Of a stretch of DNA of 64,000 nt, positions 35,272 through 43,823 are shown piece by piece; the stretch's first letter is position 1, and each line of letters starts with the position of its first letter. The DNA is from B46-G9 sp964548365. GTDB taxonomy: Bacteria > Desulfobacterota > DSM-4660 > Desulfatiglandales > Desulfatiglandaceae. The position numbers and the translations under genes were made by a program. Where the stretch lies: the NCBI GenBank assembly GCA_964548365.1, contig CAZJRD010000001.1, positions 1 through 64,000 of the forward strand, read 5' to 3'. Below the pieces are notes generated by a model that was given only the letters and a program-made list of their open reading frames with translations, ran no database searches and was not told the origin of the DNA.

Positions 35272-35963
35272 GAGAGGGCCTCCCTAGCTGCATGCTGTTC
35301 TGCTTCTTTCTTGCTCCTGCCTTCACCCCGGGCAATGGTTCTTCCGTTGTACGCTATCTCCACCACAAATCGCCTGTCATGGGGGGGGCCATTTTCATCC
35401 ACCAGCCGGTACCGGGGCATCATTCTGTTCATTTTCTGCGTAAACTCCTGGAGCCGGCTCTTGAAATCGTGGACCATCTCAGGTGTATCGATTCGTTCCA
35501 GAGAAACGGCAAAAATGCGCTGAATCACCTGGAAAGCGGACTCATAGCCACCGTCCAGATACATGGCCCCAAGGAGGGCCTCCATGGTATTTGCCAGGAT
35601 GGAGGGCTTTCTTCTCCCTTGTGTCTGCTCTTCTCCTTTTCCCAGGAGGACAAAGTCTCCGAGATGCAAGCGAGAAGCAACCCTGCAAAGGCCCTGTTCA
35701 TCCACGAGCATGGCCCGGAATCTGGAAAGGGTACCTTCATCGGCACCAGGGAAACGATCCATCAAAAGATGGCTTATGGCGAGATCGAGCACGGCATCTC
35801 CTAAGAATTCGAGCCGCTCATTGTCTTTCAGTTTTTCATCGACGTTTTCGTTCACATACGATGCATGCTGGAACGCCTGCTGCAACTGGGCCGTGTCCTT
35901 GAACCGGTACCTGAGCTGGCCTTGAAGTTTTTGAAAACGAGCTTTCGCGGATGCGCCCTCCAT
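35241..35963 (-). CDS. rnc: Ribonuclease III
   Basis: A 240-residue double-strand-specific endoribonuclease for rRNA and mRNA processing. The signature NERLEFLGDAVLDL (about residues 48-61) and the second acidic site in EALLGAMYLDGG (about 128) are present, followed by a double-stranded-RNA-binding domain at about 165-235 (YNGRTIARGEGRSKKEAEQ). First gene of the rnc - radical SAM - era operon. Confidence 0.96.
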   Translation of the reverse strand: MEGASAKARFQKLQGQLRYRFKDTAQLQQAFQHASYVNENVDEKLKDNERLEFLGDAVLDLAISHLLMDRFPGADEGTLSRFRAMLVDEQGLCRVASRLHLGDFVLLGKGEEQTQGRRKPSILANTMEALLGAMYLDGGYESAFQVIQRIFAVSLERIDTPEMVHDFKSRLQEFTQKMNRMMPRYRLVDENGPPHDRRFVVEIAYNGRTIARGEGRSKKEAEQHAAREALSCLEADERSS

Positions 35964-36100
35964 CTTTCACTCCCCTGTCTCTTTTCCTTTTTTTCTGCGA
36001 GCTTACCCGACCAAGCCCATTTTTTCAACCCCGGATGTACAAAATTTCATCCCGATCCTTCACGAAACCCTCCCCATTTATCTTTCCGTCGGCTTTTTTA

Positions 36101-36129
36101 TTGACTTGGCTGCTTCTATTTTCTATAAA
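36101..36129 (+). promoter_or_regulatory. Sigma-70 promoter of pyrR
   Basis: TTGACT (36101-36106), 17 nt, TATAAA (36124-36129). It lies about 44 bases before the pyrR start. Confidence 0.75.
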
Positions 36130-36172
36130 TAAAGTTTTTTTATAAAGTATAAAGAGATCGTGGGAAAAGGCT

Positions 36173-36721
36173 ATGAAAAAGATGGTCATTCTGGAAGAGA
36201 AGGAACTCTCCGAGAAAATCAGGGAAATCGCGGATCAGATTATCAAGAATAACGGGTCCCTCAAAGATCTTGTTCTCGTGGGGATTCGAACCGGTGGGGC
36301 GTTTCTGGCAGCTCGTGTGCAGAGCGCCATTCGAGAAACAAAAGGCCTGGATGTTCCGATAGGGATCCTGGATATTACCCTTTACCGGGATGACTGGACC
36401 AGGATCGCCCCAGTGCCCTCAGTTGGCGAAACAAGACTTCCCTTCTCCATAGATGACAAGGCTATCGTCCTGGTGGATGATGTCCTCTTTACCGGCAGGA
36501 CCGTGAGAGCGGCCATGGATGCACTTATGGATTTCGGCCGCCCCAAAAAAATTGAACTGGCCATTCTCGTCGATCGGGGAGATGAACACCGGGAACTGCC
36601 CATCACGGCCAATTACACCGGAGGAACGTGGAAAACAGCCCCTGGGCAAACAATAAACGTTTATCTGAAGGAAGCAGGTTACCTTGACCACGTGGCCATT
36701 GAACACAAAAAGGCTGCCTGA
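36173..36721 (+). CDS. pyrR: PyrR, bifunctional pyr regulator / uracil phosphoribosyltransferase
   Basis: A 182-residue phosphoribosyltransferase-fold protein with the PRPP-binding motif VLVDDVLFTGRTVRAA (about residues 100-115) and the typical GIRTGGAFLA and LDITLYRDD segments. In Gram-positives PyrR binds pyr mRNA to cause attenuation. Here no pyr gene follows and no PyrR-binding leader was recognised, so a role as uracil phosphoribosyltransferase is equally possible. A clear promoter lies just upstream; the next gene starts after 2 bases. Confidence 0.93.
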   Translation: MKKMVILEEKELSEKIREIADQIIKNNGSLKDLVLVGIRTGGAFLAARVQSAIRETKGLDVPIGILDITLYRDDWTRIAPVPSVGETRLPFSIDDKAIVLVDDVLFTGRTVRAAMDALMDFGRPKKIELAILVDRGDEHRELPITANYTGGTWKTAPGQTINVYLKEAGYLDHVAIEHKKAA

Positions 36722-36723
36722 GG

Positions 36724-37917
36724 ATGCGGGGAAAAAAGAGGAAAAAGAAAAAATCGGTCCCATCCATAGCGTTGACTCCTGAAGAAAAAGCGCTTCTCGA
36801 TACACTCCTCGAAAAGTGCACACAAGACCCTCCGGAACAAATACTCAGCCAGATTCCAAACCCGGCGTTCGCCCTGGGCCTCGTGGAGCACCTCCCCACC
36901 GATAAGAAGACAAGCGTTGCCCTTCTTCAATCCTTCCATGTAGCTTACGACCAAAAGGCGGTCCGGAAGGCAATCCGGCGTACCGCGTTCAAACTGCGGC
37001 AGAATGGTATTAAAACCCCCTCTTTTGCCCTTGAAAGTCCCGGCGCATCTCTTTCTCCAGAAACAAAGAAAAAAGAGGAAGCTGAAGCCTTTCTCGGACC
37101 CATTGATGGGTCTGGCTCTCGTGGTGTGTACATATCGCTTCCCAAAATACCTTCCGGGTATGACATAGGAATCGGCCTGGTGAATGATGAAACAGGTATT
37201 ATTGAATTCCACGCGGCCTCTTACAGCAAGAAGAAAATGAAGGAACTAAGAACCGTTGTCCATCAGGAAATGGGGGTGGACGTTCCCGCTTTCATTCTTC
37301 ATGCCCTGACCGTGACGGAGAATGCCTACGCAAGATCCCTGGAAGGTTCCCTGCAGATCCAGGAGGACTACCTTTCATTCAGGTCTTTGCTGCTTTCTCG
37401 CTGGAATGTGCCTGAACGATCCCCCATCTACGAGATTCTAACGAATTTCCCCGATTCTCCCGACATCATCACCGACTCACAGCTCGAGAAACTGTTTTTG
37501 CATCCCGCCATGGAAACATGGCTCATCGATCCTGCCGAAATGGAACCGCTCTTGATTGAATTCGACAGCGTTGAGGAAGGGCCCCTTTTACTCTCGGAGA
37601 CGCAGCAGGAGGAACGAATCCAGAGCATCAAAGAAAAATGGGCTGAAGAACACTTCCCGGATGCGAGGTTGACCACCTTGAAACATCGGCTGGAAGAGAT
37701 GGCGTATGTGTTCCATAAACGGGAGGAAACAGACTACGGCTTCCTAGCCCTTGCGGCAGCTTCCCGGACCCTTGAAGGAGATGCTTTTCACCCCATGAGC
37801 CCGGTGCTCGCATTTCTCCTGGAAAAAACCATCGCCCACTACGAAAAACTCAGGGACGAAGCCCAGGAAGAGACCGAATCTTTGGGGCATGAATCTCCCC
37901 TGATTATCCAGCCTTGA
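36724..37917 (+). CDS. Conserved-looking protein of unknown function (397 aa)
   Basis: I do not recognise this family. The start is very basic (RGKKRKKKK), followed by a helical region (about 20-100) and a mixed alpha/beta part with GSGSRGVYISLPKIPSGYD (about 129-147). Several helices after residue 200 carry many acidic residues. There is no signal peptide, membrane segment or cysteine motif. It lies 2 bases after pyrR and 16 before yjbQ, so it is in the same transcript. The N-terminal helices could be HEAT-like, but the match is weak. Confidence 0.75.
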   Translation: MRGKKRKKKKSVPSIALTPEEKALLDTLLEKCTQDPPEQILSQIPNPAFALGLVEHLPTDKKTSVALLQSFHVAYDQKAVRKAIRRTAFKLRQNGIKTPSFALESPGASLSPETKKKEEAEAFLGPIDGSGSRGVYISLPKIPSGYDIGIGLVNDETGIIEFHAASYSKKKMKELRTVVHQEMGVDVPAFILHALTVTENAYARSLEGSLQIQEDYLSFRSLLLSRWNVPERSPIYEILTNFPDSPDIITDSQLEKLFLHPAMETWLIDPAEMEPLLIEFDSVEEGPLLLSETQQEERIQSIKEKWAEEHFPDARLTTLKHRLEEMAYVFHKREETDYGFLALAAASRTLEGDAFHPMSPVLAFLLEKTIAHYEKLRDEAQEETESLGHESPLIIQP

Positions 37918-37933
37918 AAGGAGGGTGCCACCC

Positions 37934-38326
37934 ATGCCTATTACTCTGCCAGTGAAGACGAGGACCAGGATCGAAATGGTCGACATAACAGCGAGCGTCC
38001 AGAAAGAAGTGTCGAAGCACGGGACGCAAGAGGGTATATGCGTCGTCTATGTGCCCCATACCACCGCCGGGATTACCATCAACGAAGGTGCCGATCCTGC
38101 GGTCTGCCGGGATATCCTGACCAAATTGAACGAGCTTGTCCCCGCGGGGGCCGGCTACCGGCATCTCGAAGGGAATGCAGACAGCCATATAAAGGCATCT
38201 CTCATGGGCAGCTCTGCACTTGTCCTCATTGAGAACGGCCGACTGGTTCTGGGCACATGGCAGAAGATCTTCTTCTGTGAGTTTGACGGCCCCCGGAGCA
38301 GAAAAGTTGCTTTAAGAATTCAGTAG
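37934..38326 (+). CDS. YjbQ/UPF0047 family protein
   Basis: A 130-residue protein of the YjbQ family, with the conserved signature VPHTTAGITINEGADPAV (about residues 40-57), the core HLEGNADSHIKASLMGSS and the C-terminal FCEFDGPRSRKV. E. coli YjbQ has weak thiamin phosphate synthase activity in vitro; the true role is unsettled. The ATG at 37934 was chosen because AAGGAGG lies 9 bases upstream, in preference to the in-frame GTG at 37925. End of the pyrR transcript. Confidence 0.92.
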   Translation: MPITLPVKTRTRIEMVDITASVQKEVSKHGTQEGICVVYVPHTTAGITINEGADPAVCRDILTKLNELVPAGAGYRHLEGNADSHIKASLMGSSALVLIENGRLVLGTWQKIFFCEFDGPRSRKVALRIQ

Positions 38327-38329
38327 AGT

Positions 38330-39190
38330 TCAATAGGTGACGATCCGATCGGGGTCAAGATTTCTCTGGGCAAGCCATTCCCGTATGGCATCAAAAAGAT
38401 ACCGGTAATACTGCACTGTTCCGCCCAGCCCCCTGCGCGCAAAAAAGTAATTGATCTCAAGCACAAGTGGTTGCGGATCCGGTTCCTCCACGGCCACGGC
38501 AAAATCAATGGCTGCCAGATTGATGCCCGTCCTCCGGGAAACCTCTCTTGCCTCCAGGAGAGCCTTTTCCTGGAGATCGGTCCGCCATTTCCTGTCGATA
38601 AGGCCTCCCTTACTGATATTGGTGATCATCCCCCCCTTTTGGCCTGGCCGTTTCCAGAACGTGAAAACATATTTGCCGATAATCACTGCGCGAAGGGCGT
38701 TGCCACCAGTGGGCACAACGGCCTGCGTCAGAAAGCCGGGGATTCCTGATGCCTCTCTTTCACTCAACTGCTCCAGGAAATCCTGCAGATCCGCTTCTTT
38801 GTCGATGAGGAACACACCCTCTCCTTCATGGACCCCTTCCATCTTGAGAAAAAAGGGGAATCCGTGTGGCAGTGAATTTCCCTTTTCCAGAAATATCCTC
38901 AAGTCGCCGCTATTCTTCCAGCAATATGTCTCCGGATGAGGAAATGACCATTCACGGAAAAGTCTCACCTGACCGGATTTCCCGGGATATTGAAAGCGGA
39001 AACGATATTCCGGGAAAACGGCGGCCCCGGTCTGAGCGCAGGCGTGGTACAGTTCCGCGGAACATCCCTGGGGCAAGATAATGGCATCAGCCCGGCCAAT
39101 GTACATCCGGTCCTCCCCGCTCAGGGTCCTGGAACCGAGGATTATCTGTTTGTCTGCCCCGAAACAGGGATGAAATGAGAGAATCGTCAT
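38330..39190 (-). CDS. ATP-grasp (RimK-like) family protein
   Basis: A 286-residue protein with an ATP-grasp fold in the last two thirds: FFLKMEGVHEGEGVFLI (about 113-129) for the ATP-binding loop, an RAVIIGKYVFTFWKR strand (about 165-180), and the metal-binding end AAIDFAVAV...LVLEINYFF (about 225-250). It probably ligates an amino acid or peptide to an unknown acceptor. It is convergent with yjbQ, 3 bases apart. No good ribosome site was seen before the ATG. Confidence 0.75.
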   Translation of the reverse strand: MTILSFHPCFGADKQIILGSRTLSGEDRMYIGRADAIILPQGCSAELYHACAQTGAAVFPEYRFRFQYPGKSGQVRLFREWSFPHPETYCWKNSGDLRIFLEKGNSLPHGFPFFLKMEGVHEGEGVFLIDKEADLQDFLEQLSEREASGIPGFLTQAVVPTGGNALRAVIIGKYVFTFWKRPGQKGGMITNISKGGLIDRKWRTDLQEKALLEAREVSRRTGINLAAIDFAVAVEEPDPQPLVLEINYFFARRGLGGTVQYYRYLFDAIREWLAQRNLDPDRIVTY

Positions 39191-39246
39191 TTGACTTTAT
39201 TCCCATATGTAGCTATATTTTAGATTATTGAGGTTTAGAGTTCCGT

Positions 39247-39297
39247 GGTTCACGGTTTAAGGTTAGCGAGCAAAGAGCAAACTGTGAACCGTGAACC
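39247..39297. repeat. Intergenic inverted repeat
   Basis: GGTTCACGGTT (39247-39257) and AACCGTGAACC (39287-39297) are exact complements 29 bases apart. It may be a dispersed palindromic element or a terminator without a T run. Confidence 0.5.
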
Positions 39298-39348
39298 AGT
39301 CAACCTGAGTAGTTGCCGTATTATATTTCAAGACGAAGGAGCAAAGCA

Positions 39349-39594
39349 ATGCCCATATTTGAGTTCAGGTGCCTGAAGTGCGGCAATATCTTTGAAAAAC
39401 TGTTTACCAGTGCCGGGGAGGAAGGAGAAATAACCTGCCCTGCATGCCAATCTGATTCCTTTGACCGAGTTGTGAGCAGAACGAACTACACCATTGGTGC
39501 CGGACCCGGCGGAAACCAGCCAAAAATCACCGCCAAGTCCTGCGGCCCGTCCAACCAGTGCATGACCCTCGACCTCCCAGGCCCGAGCAAATAG
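39349..39594 (+). CDS. FmdB-family zinc ribbon protein
   Basis: An 81-residue protein with the FmdB/CxxC_CxxC_SSSS zinc ribbon: MPIFEFRCLKCGNIFEKL at the start and CPACQ at about residue 34. The C-terminal tail is poor in structure and holds two further cysteines (SCGPSNQC). The family was first noted as a putative regulator of formylmethanofuran dehydrogenase, but its general function is unknown. GAAGGAG precedes the ATG at 39349. Confidence 0.9.
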   Translation: MPIFEFRCLKCGNIFEKLFTSAGEEGEITCPACQSDSFDRVVSRTNYTIGAGPGGNQPKITAKSCGPSNQCMTLDLPGPSK

Positions 39595-39654
39595 GCAAAA
39601 ACGGAAACGAGCACCTTTGCGAAATAGGCATACCTTAACCAGGGGAAACCGGAG

Positions 39655-39918
39655 ATGCCACAGGTGCTTGTCCAGGTAAATATGCAAGAAGAACTGACTG
39701 AAAACGAAAAATTTGAGATCATGACTGCGTTCTCAGAGAAAGTGGCCCCAAAACTGAAAAAACTGAATGCGCGAATTGGGGCACTCAACTGCGAGTTCGC
39801 CGGTCCGCAATACGGGAACTGGCTCATTCACTTCCGGGAAACACGTGCCGACTTTGAGATCACTGAATTTGAATATGATGAAGATTCGCGGGACTTGGAC
39901 TTGAAAGTCCTGGCCTGA
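39655..39918 (+). CDS. Small protein of unknown function (87 aa)
   Basis: An 87-residue, acidic, probably cytoplasmic protein with an alternating beta/helix pattern (PQVLVQVNM, a helix at about 15-38, then VNCEF- and HFRET-like strands). I do not recognise a family. It lies 60 bases after the FmdB-like gene and 24 before the HEAT-repeat gene, in the same direction, so it is probably cotranscribed. Confidence 0.65.
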   Translation: MPQVLVQVNMQEELTENEKFEIMTAFSEKVAPKLKKLNARIGALNCEFAGPQYGNWLIHFRETRADFEITEFEYDEDSRDLDLKVLA

Positions 39919-39942
39919 CGCTGAAACCATGGAAAAATACGT

Positions 39943-41037
39943 ATGCGTGAAAACAAACTCTTCGGGAGAGATTTCATAAAGAGACCCACGTGCCCCTTCT
40001 GTGGGACGATGATAGAAAAGCCGAAAGAACTGAACCTCCGCAGACCCGGCGAGATGCCGGTAGGCTCCTGTTCCTGCGGAGCCGTCTATGCCTGCGATGT
40101 CACCGGCCACAACCTGGGGTCCGCGCAGATAGAAGCCCTGGTGTTCGGATGCAACATGGACTGGGATCTCGCCTGGAACCTGGCTCCGGGAGAAGATTAT
40201 CAGGAAGAACTGGTCGACAGTTATGATTATGAAAACCACCTCATTGTCCCGGGTGGTGCCTTTGAGGGACGGCGTATTTCCGGCGCGCTCTTTTTCGTGC
40301 GGTTCCACGAGGACGTGCTGGAAGTCACCGCGGACGGCGTAAGGAAAAAGCTGGAGACCGCGAAGCCTGTTCCAAGGGAAAAGAAACACCCGATCAAAGG
40401 AAAATCCTACACAAAACAGGAAGTGGAAGCGCTCGTGAGGTCTTACAGGCTTGATCCATTGATCGAGGCTGCACAAACAGACAGAAAGATAGAGAGGAAC
40501 CTCATGCGTCTCCTCTATTCAGCGGACTCGCAGTTTCGGCACCGGGCAGCAGAGGCACTCGGGTGTGTAGCCGCCAGGATTGCTGTAGATAATCCTTCCA
40601 GCATTTCAAAACTCCTCCAACGCCTTTTCACTTCTATCTCAGATACCGCTGCATCCAGCTGGGGAGCATTCGAGGCCATCGGTGAAATCATCCGGCACAA
40701 GCTAGACCTTTTCGCGGGATATATCCCGGAGCTTTACCAGTTTCTCGGTGATGAAACCAGGAGGGCCATAGCCCTTCACACTCTTGGATCCATTGCCGAG
40801 AAGAGGCCTGACCTTTTGCGGAAGCATACCCTCCATTTTATCCCCTATCTCAAAGATCGGGATCCTGCCGTAAGGGGATACGCCGCCCGTCTTCTCGGAA
40901 AGCTGGGTGCAACTGAAATAAAAAAGGATCTGGAATCGCTCCGCGCCGAAACGGTCCAGATAGAAATATACGAACACGGCATTCTCAAAAAGAAGACGGT
41001 GGGACAAGTTGCCACCGAGGTCCATGCACGGTTATGA
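39943..41037 (+). CDS. HEAT-repeat protein with N-terminal zinc site (DVU0298-like)
   Basis: A 364-residue protein. The N-terminus has CPFCGTMIEKP and a second pair SCSCG, forming a probable zinc ribbon (residues 17-50). From about residue 165 come helical repeats of HEAT type (LLYSADSQFRHRAAEALG, LGDETRRAIALHTLG, LKDRDPAVRGYAARLLG). The layout resembles the DVU0298 family described in sulfate reducers, whose function is unknown. It overlaps the next gene by 4 bases. Confidence 0.75.
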   Translation: MRENKLFGRDFIKRPTCPFCGTMIEKPKELNLRRPGEMPVGSCSCGAVYACDVTGHNLGSAQIEALVFGCNMDWDLAWNLAPGEDYQEELVDSYDYENHLIVPGGAFEGRRISGALFFVRFHEDVLEVTADGVRKKLETAKPVPREKKHPIKGKSYTKQEVEALVRSYRLDPLIEAAQTDRKIERNLMRLLYSADSQFRHRAAEALGCVAARIAVDNPSSISKLLQRLFTSISDTAASSWGAFEAIGEIIRHKLDLFAGYIPELYQFLGDETRRAIALHTLGSIAEKRPDLLRKHTLHFIPYLKDRDPAVRGYAARLLGKLGATEIKKDLESLRAETVQIEIYEHGILKKKTVGQVATEVHARL

Positions 41038-42203
41038 TCATTTCTTTCCTTTTTTCTTCCCCGGACGGAGATATTTCTCCAAGCGCGGAAGACCTTGAAA
41101 AGCCTTTCCTCATTTCCCCTTCAGTGCCACACCCGTATCTCGCACTCGGAGATTATTTTAATGCTGCCCGGTCATTCCTGCTCGAGGACCATTGGGATGG
41201 TCTCTTGAATGCATCTCATGATCAAACCGGAAAACCTTGCAGGGAAGAAGAGATCCGGAAGATCATAATACGTAGTGAGAAGCAGGGTGCATTTTACCAT
41301 GTGGCCAGTGTTGAAATTGAAGGTCGGGAAATATCCCGCAAATTTTCTCTGGTCGCTGCCATGACCGAAAAGAGCAGAGCGGTATTGGAACGGGAATGTG
41401 AAACTCTTGGCTTCCTGCATAACAGGCGCCCTTCCAGCACCCTTCCAAGGATCTACTTCAGGGGAGACAGGGATATCGTCCGTGGCAATCAAAAGGAAAC
41501 CTTTTCTTTCCTGCTCGAAGAATGGCTCGAAGGATATCATGAGTGGCATGTTACCCGGGACGGCACGGGCAGACAGTACCTGAACATTTGGGACCAGGGA
41601 AAGGGGTACTACACCGCTTCAGACAAGCTCTTTTTTCAACTCTTCCACCAGGCGGCCCGAACCTTGACCCTGCTTTATGATCCTGAGACTGCATGCCAGG
41701 TGCGTCCGTGGCACCATGCTGCGGGGGATTTTGTCATCGGGAATCTAAAAGACGAACCCAGTATCAGGCTCACCACTGCCCGGGGATATGAACCATTGCT
41801 CACCCTCCCCGGAAAAAGCCCGGAGAAAACCCTGGCGAATCTCCTCTTTTTCTTTCTTGACATGGGAGTAAGGATGCGGCTTGACCGACTCGATGGAGTG
41901 AGTGAGGTGACCTGGATCGAAGGGAATATCCTGGCGGCGGTGATGGAAGGTTTCTTTGCAGCGCTCAATACTATGATTCATGAGGGGTATTTCAGGGAAA
42001 CCATTGCCCGAGATTTTCTTGATCTCCTCAAATCCTTTTCCCCGCCGGAGCTCATTTCGGCCTTCGAACCACTCATTGAAACCTATCAGCAGGGAGGGCA
42101 GGAAGAACTGACCATTATCATGGAGAACCTGCCGGGCCACGTGGAAGAGCTCTGTTCCCTCAAAGAAAATTTTGCCTTATCAAATCCTCCGTCCGGGTCG
42201 TAA
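41034..42203 (+). CDS. Conserved protein of unknown function (389 aa)
   Basis: No family is recognised with confidence. A middle part reads TFSFLLEEWLEGYHEWHV (about 156-173) and later WHHAAGDFVIGN (about 223-234). The acidic hinge followed by an H-x-A-x-D/N-like stretch is faintly reminiscent of aminoglycoside-phosphotransferase folds. It is coupled to the HEAT-repeat gene by an ATGA overlap, and its tail overlaps the convergent YkgJ gene by 44 bases. It probably acts with the HEAT-repeat protein. Confidence 0.7.
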   Translation: MIISFLFSSPDGDISPSAEDLEKPFLISPSVPHPYLALGDYFNAARSFLLEDHWDGLLNASHDQTGKPCREEEIRKIIIRSEKQGAFYHVASVEIEGREISRKFSLVAAMTEKSRAVLERECETLGFLHNRRPSSTLPRIYFRGDRDIVRGNQKETFSFLLEEWLEGYHEWHVTRDGTGRQYLNIWDQGKGYYTASDKLFFQLFHQAARTLTLLYDPETACQVRPWHHAAGDFVIGNLKDEPSIRLTTARGYEPLLTLPGKSPEKTLANLLFFFLDMGVRMRLDRLDGVSEVTWIEGNILAAVMEGFFAALNTMIHEGYFRETIARDFLDLLKSFSPPELISAFEPLIETYQQGGQEELTIIMENLPGHVEELCSLKENFALSNPPSGS

Positions 42204-42783
42204 CAACCTTGGAAACACTTACCAGGAAACCGGCCTTCAATGGGTCATTTCCTCCCGCCCCCTTCAGGAACTCCATGGATAAATGGTAAAGTTTCCTGTT
42301 CGCCTCGTCCAGGTTGAAAACAGCGTACGTTTTCTCCTTATTAAATTTCGCCTTCCAGCAAACGTGGGCCTTCCCCTGAATCGCAGTAGGAACCCCATAC
42401 ACCCGGCAGGTGATAGGCCTATGTTGATATAACACGCACTCATTGGCAACGTTCAGGAGCGGACACCGAACCCGCGCCTTTTCAAGTGAAAAAGAACCTT
42501 GTGGGCCTTCTCCTCTTTGTGCCGCATCTATCACTCTCCCCATTTCATTTTCAGCCTTGGCCGCCCTGGACACGATTCGGCGTCTTTCTTTCCTCGTGAG
42601 GTTTTCAAAATGGGACCTCACATAGGCCGCTTCGATCAGAAACAGGCCAAAAACAGCGTGACAACAATCGGAACAGAGAGGTTCGCACGTAACGCAGGAA
42701 GGATATTGACTGCGCATTTCCCTGAATGCGAGATCCGCAGAGGCCGCCAATGCCTCGTAGTTCTTGAAAAGGGATGCGACCAT
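42160..42783 (-). CDS. YkgJ-type cysteine cluster protein
   Basis: A 207-residue protein of the YkgJ/CxxCxxCC family. The N-terminal motif is CVTCEPLCSDCCHAVFGL (about residues 30-47); further cysteines are in RCPLLNVANECVLYQHRPITC (split over about 106-126) and HVCW. Such proteins bind zinc or an Fe-S cluster; the role is unknown. The ATG shares a base with the stop of the TPR gene, so it is coupled to it, and the pair lies downstream of dsrABD. Confidence 0.85.
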   Translation of the reverse strand: MVASLFKNYEALAASADLAFREMRSQYPSCVTCEPLCSDCCHAVFGLFLIEAAYVRSHFENLTRKERRRIVSRAAKAENEMGRVIDAAQRGEGPQGSFSLEKARVRCPLLNVANECVLYQHRPITCRVYGVPTAIQGKAHVCWKAKFNKEKTYAVFNLDEANRKLYHLSMEFLKGAGGNDPLKAGFLVSVSKVVTTRTEDLIRQNFL

Positions 42784-43409
42784 TATTTTTTGCGATGGAG
42801 TTCCAGTTTTTCGAGAAATTCCGGGTGGGCCTGGAATCCGAGGGAAACAGCCTTGTCCAAGTGAACGATCGCCTTTTCATAGTCCCCGTTACTGTAATAG
42901 GCAAAAGCGAGGTTATTCTGGCCGAGGCCAAAGTCCGGGGCCTTTTCAACCATTTTTTCACCTGTTTCAATTGCCTTTGGCACATCGCCCTTCTGGAGGT
43001 GGGCGTTTGTCAGGTTGCTCCACGCCTGTACGATGTCAGGGTTCAATTCAATGGCCTTTTCAAGCGCCTCGATCGCCTCTTCGGTTCTTGAAAGCTGCAG
43101 GTAGGCAAACCCCAGATTGGCATACCCACGGGCATATCGGGGTTCTATCTCGATGGCCTTCTTGTTGACCTCGATGACCTGATCGAGATCTCCTTTCTTG
43201 AAATAGATATACCCGAGATTTACATATCCCTCAAACATCCGGCCACTGTTACTGATGGCATCGTTGAACGCCTCTATTGCTTCATCCAGTTTTCCCTGGT
43301 TCATCAGGTCGACACCAAGGTTGTAGCTCGAACTGGCACACTCGGAATTCTCTTTCAGTATTTCCTTCTGTTCAGCAATAAACTCTTCTGCCCCTTGTGG
43401 TTTCTTCAT
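42783..43409 (-). CDS. TPR repeat protein
   Basis: A 208-residue soluble protein with about four tetratricopeptide repeats from residue 30 on (for example YVNLGYIYFKKGDLDQVIE, ARGYANLGFAYLQL, NNLAFAYYSNGDYEKAI), so a protein-protein interaction scaffold. The start is the ATG at 43409, with CAGGGG upstream; the in-frame ATG at 43424 lacks a ribosome site. It follows dsrD after a terminator and is coupled to the YkgJ-like gene. A TPR protein next to dsrABD may assist assembly, but that is inference. Confidence 0.9.
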   Translation of the reverse strand: MKKPQGAEEFIAEQKEILKENSECASSSYNLGVDLMNQGKLDEAIEAFNDAISNSGRMFEGYVNLGYIYFKKGDLDQVIEVNKKAIEIEPRYARGYANLGFAYLQLSRTEEAIEALEKAIELNPDIVQAWSNLTNAHLQKGDVPKAIETGEKMVEKAPDFGLGQNNLAFAYYSNGDYEKAIVHLDKAVSLGFQAHPEFLEKLELHRKK

Positions 43410-43464
43410 ATCAATCCCCTGCATACAAAAGGATTAAAGGTCCCACTGAACCAGTGAACCGCTC

Positions 43465-43506
43465 CCATAAAAAGAGGCCGCAATCCATGCAGGACGGCGG
43501 CCTCTT
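43465..43506 (-). terminator. Terminator after dsrABD
   Basis: AAGAGGCCGC (43472-43481) and GCGGCCTCTT (43497-43506) form a 10-bp stem, followed on the minus strand by TTTTTA. It lies 50 bases after the dsrD stop. Confidence 0.88.
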
Positions 43507-43555
43507 GTCTCACGGAATGTGTTTCAGGACCCAGCAACATCCATAAAAACAGATG

Positions 43556-43786
43556 TTAGTGATCCTCAGTAACACCTCTTCCCTTCAGGCCATACATAGT
43601 GCTGCTGCCGGTGGAGAAGTAGATCAGTTTTTCTTCATTGATCAGAGCAGTGGCAGCCTTCTTGATCGCCCTGGCTTTTGCATCCGGCATGACCTTTTGC
43701 ACCGCTTTCTCCAAATCTTTGAAGTAAAACTTGGTCTTCTTGCTGTTCTCAGCAAAATCCAAAATGGCCTTTTTTATGTCTTCCAT
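43556..43786 (-). CDS. dsrD: DsrD, activator of dissimilatory sulfite reductase
   Basis: A 76-residue winged-helix protein of the DsrD family (KKTKFYFKDLEKAVQKVMP near the start, LINEEKLIYFSTGSSTMYGL at 49-69, ending in GRGVTED). DsrD is found in reducing-type sulfate and sulfite respirers and stimulates DsrAB activity. AAAGGAG precedes the ATG. It is the third gene of dsrABD, 37 bases after dsrB. Its presence argues that the pathway runs in the reductive direction. Confidence 0.97.
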   Translation of the reverse strand: MEDIKKAILDFAENSKKTKFYFKDLEKAVQKVMPDAKARAIKKAATALINEEKLIYFSTGSSTMYGLKGRGVTEDH

Positions 43787-43823
43787 CCGTTAACTCCTTT
43801 AGATTAGACGTTTGGATGTATGA

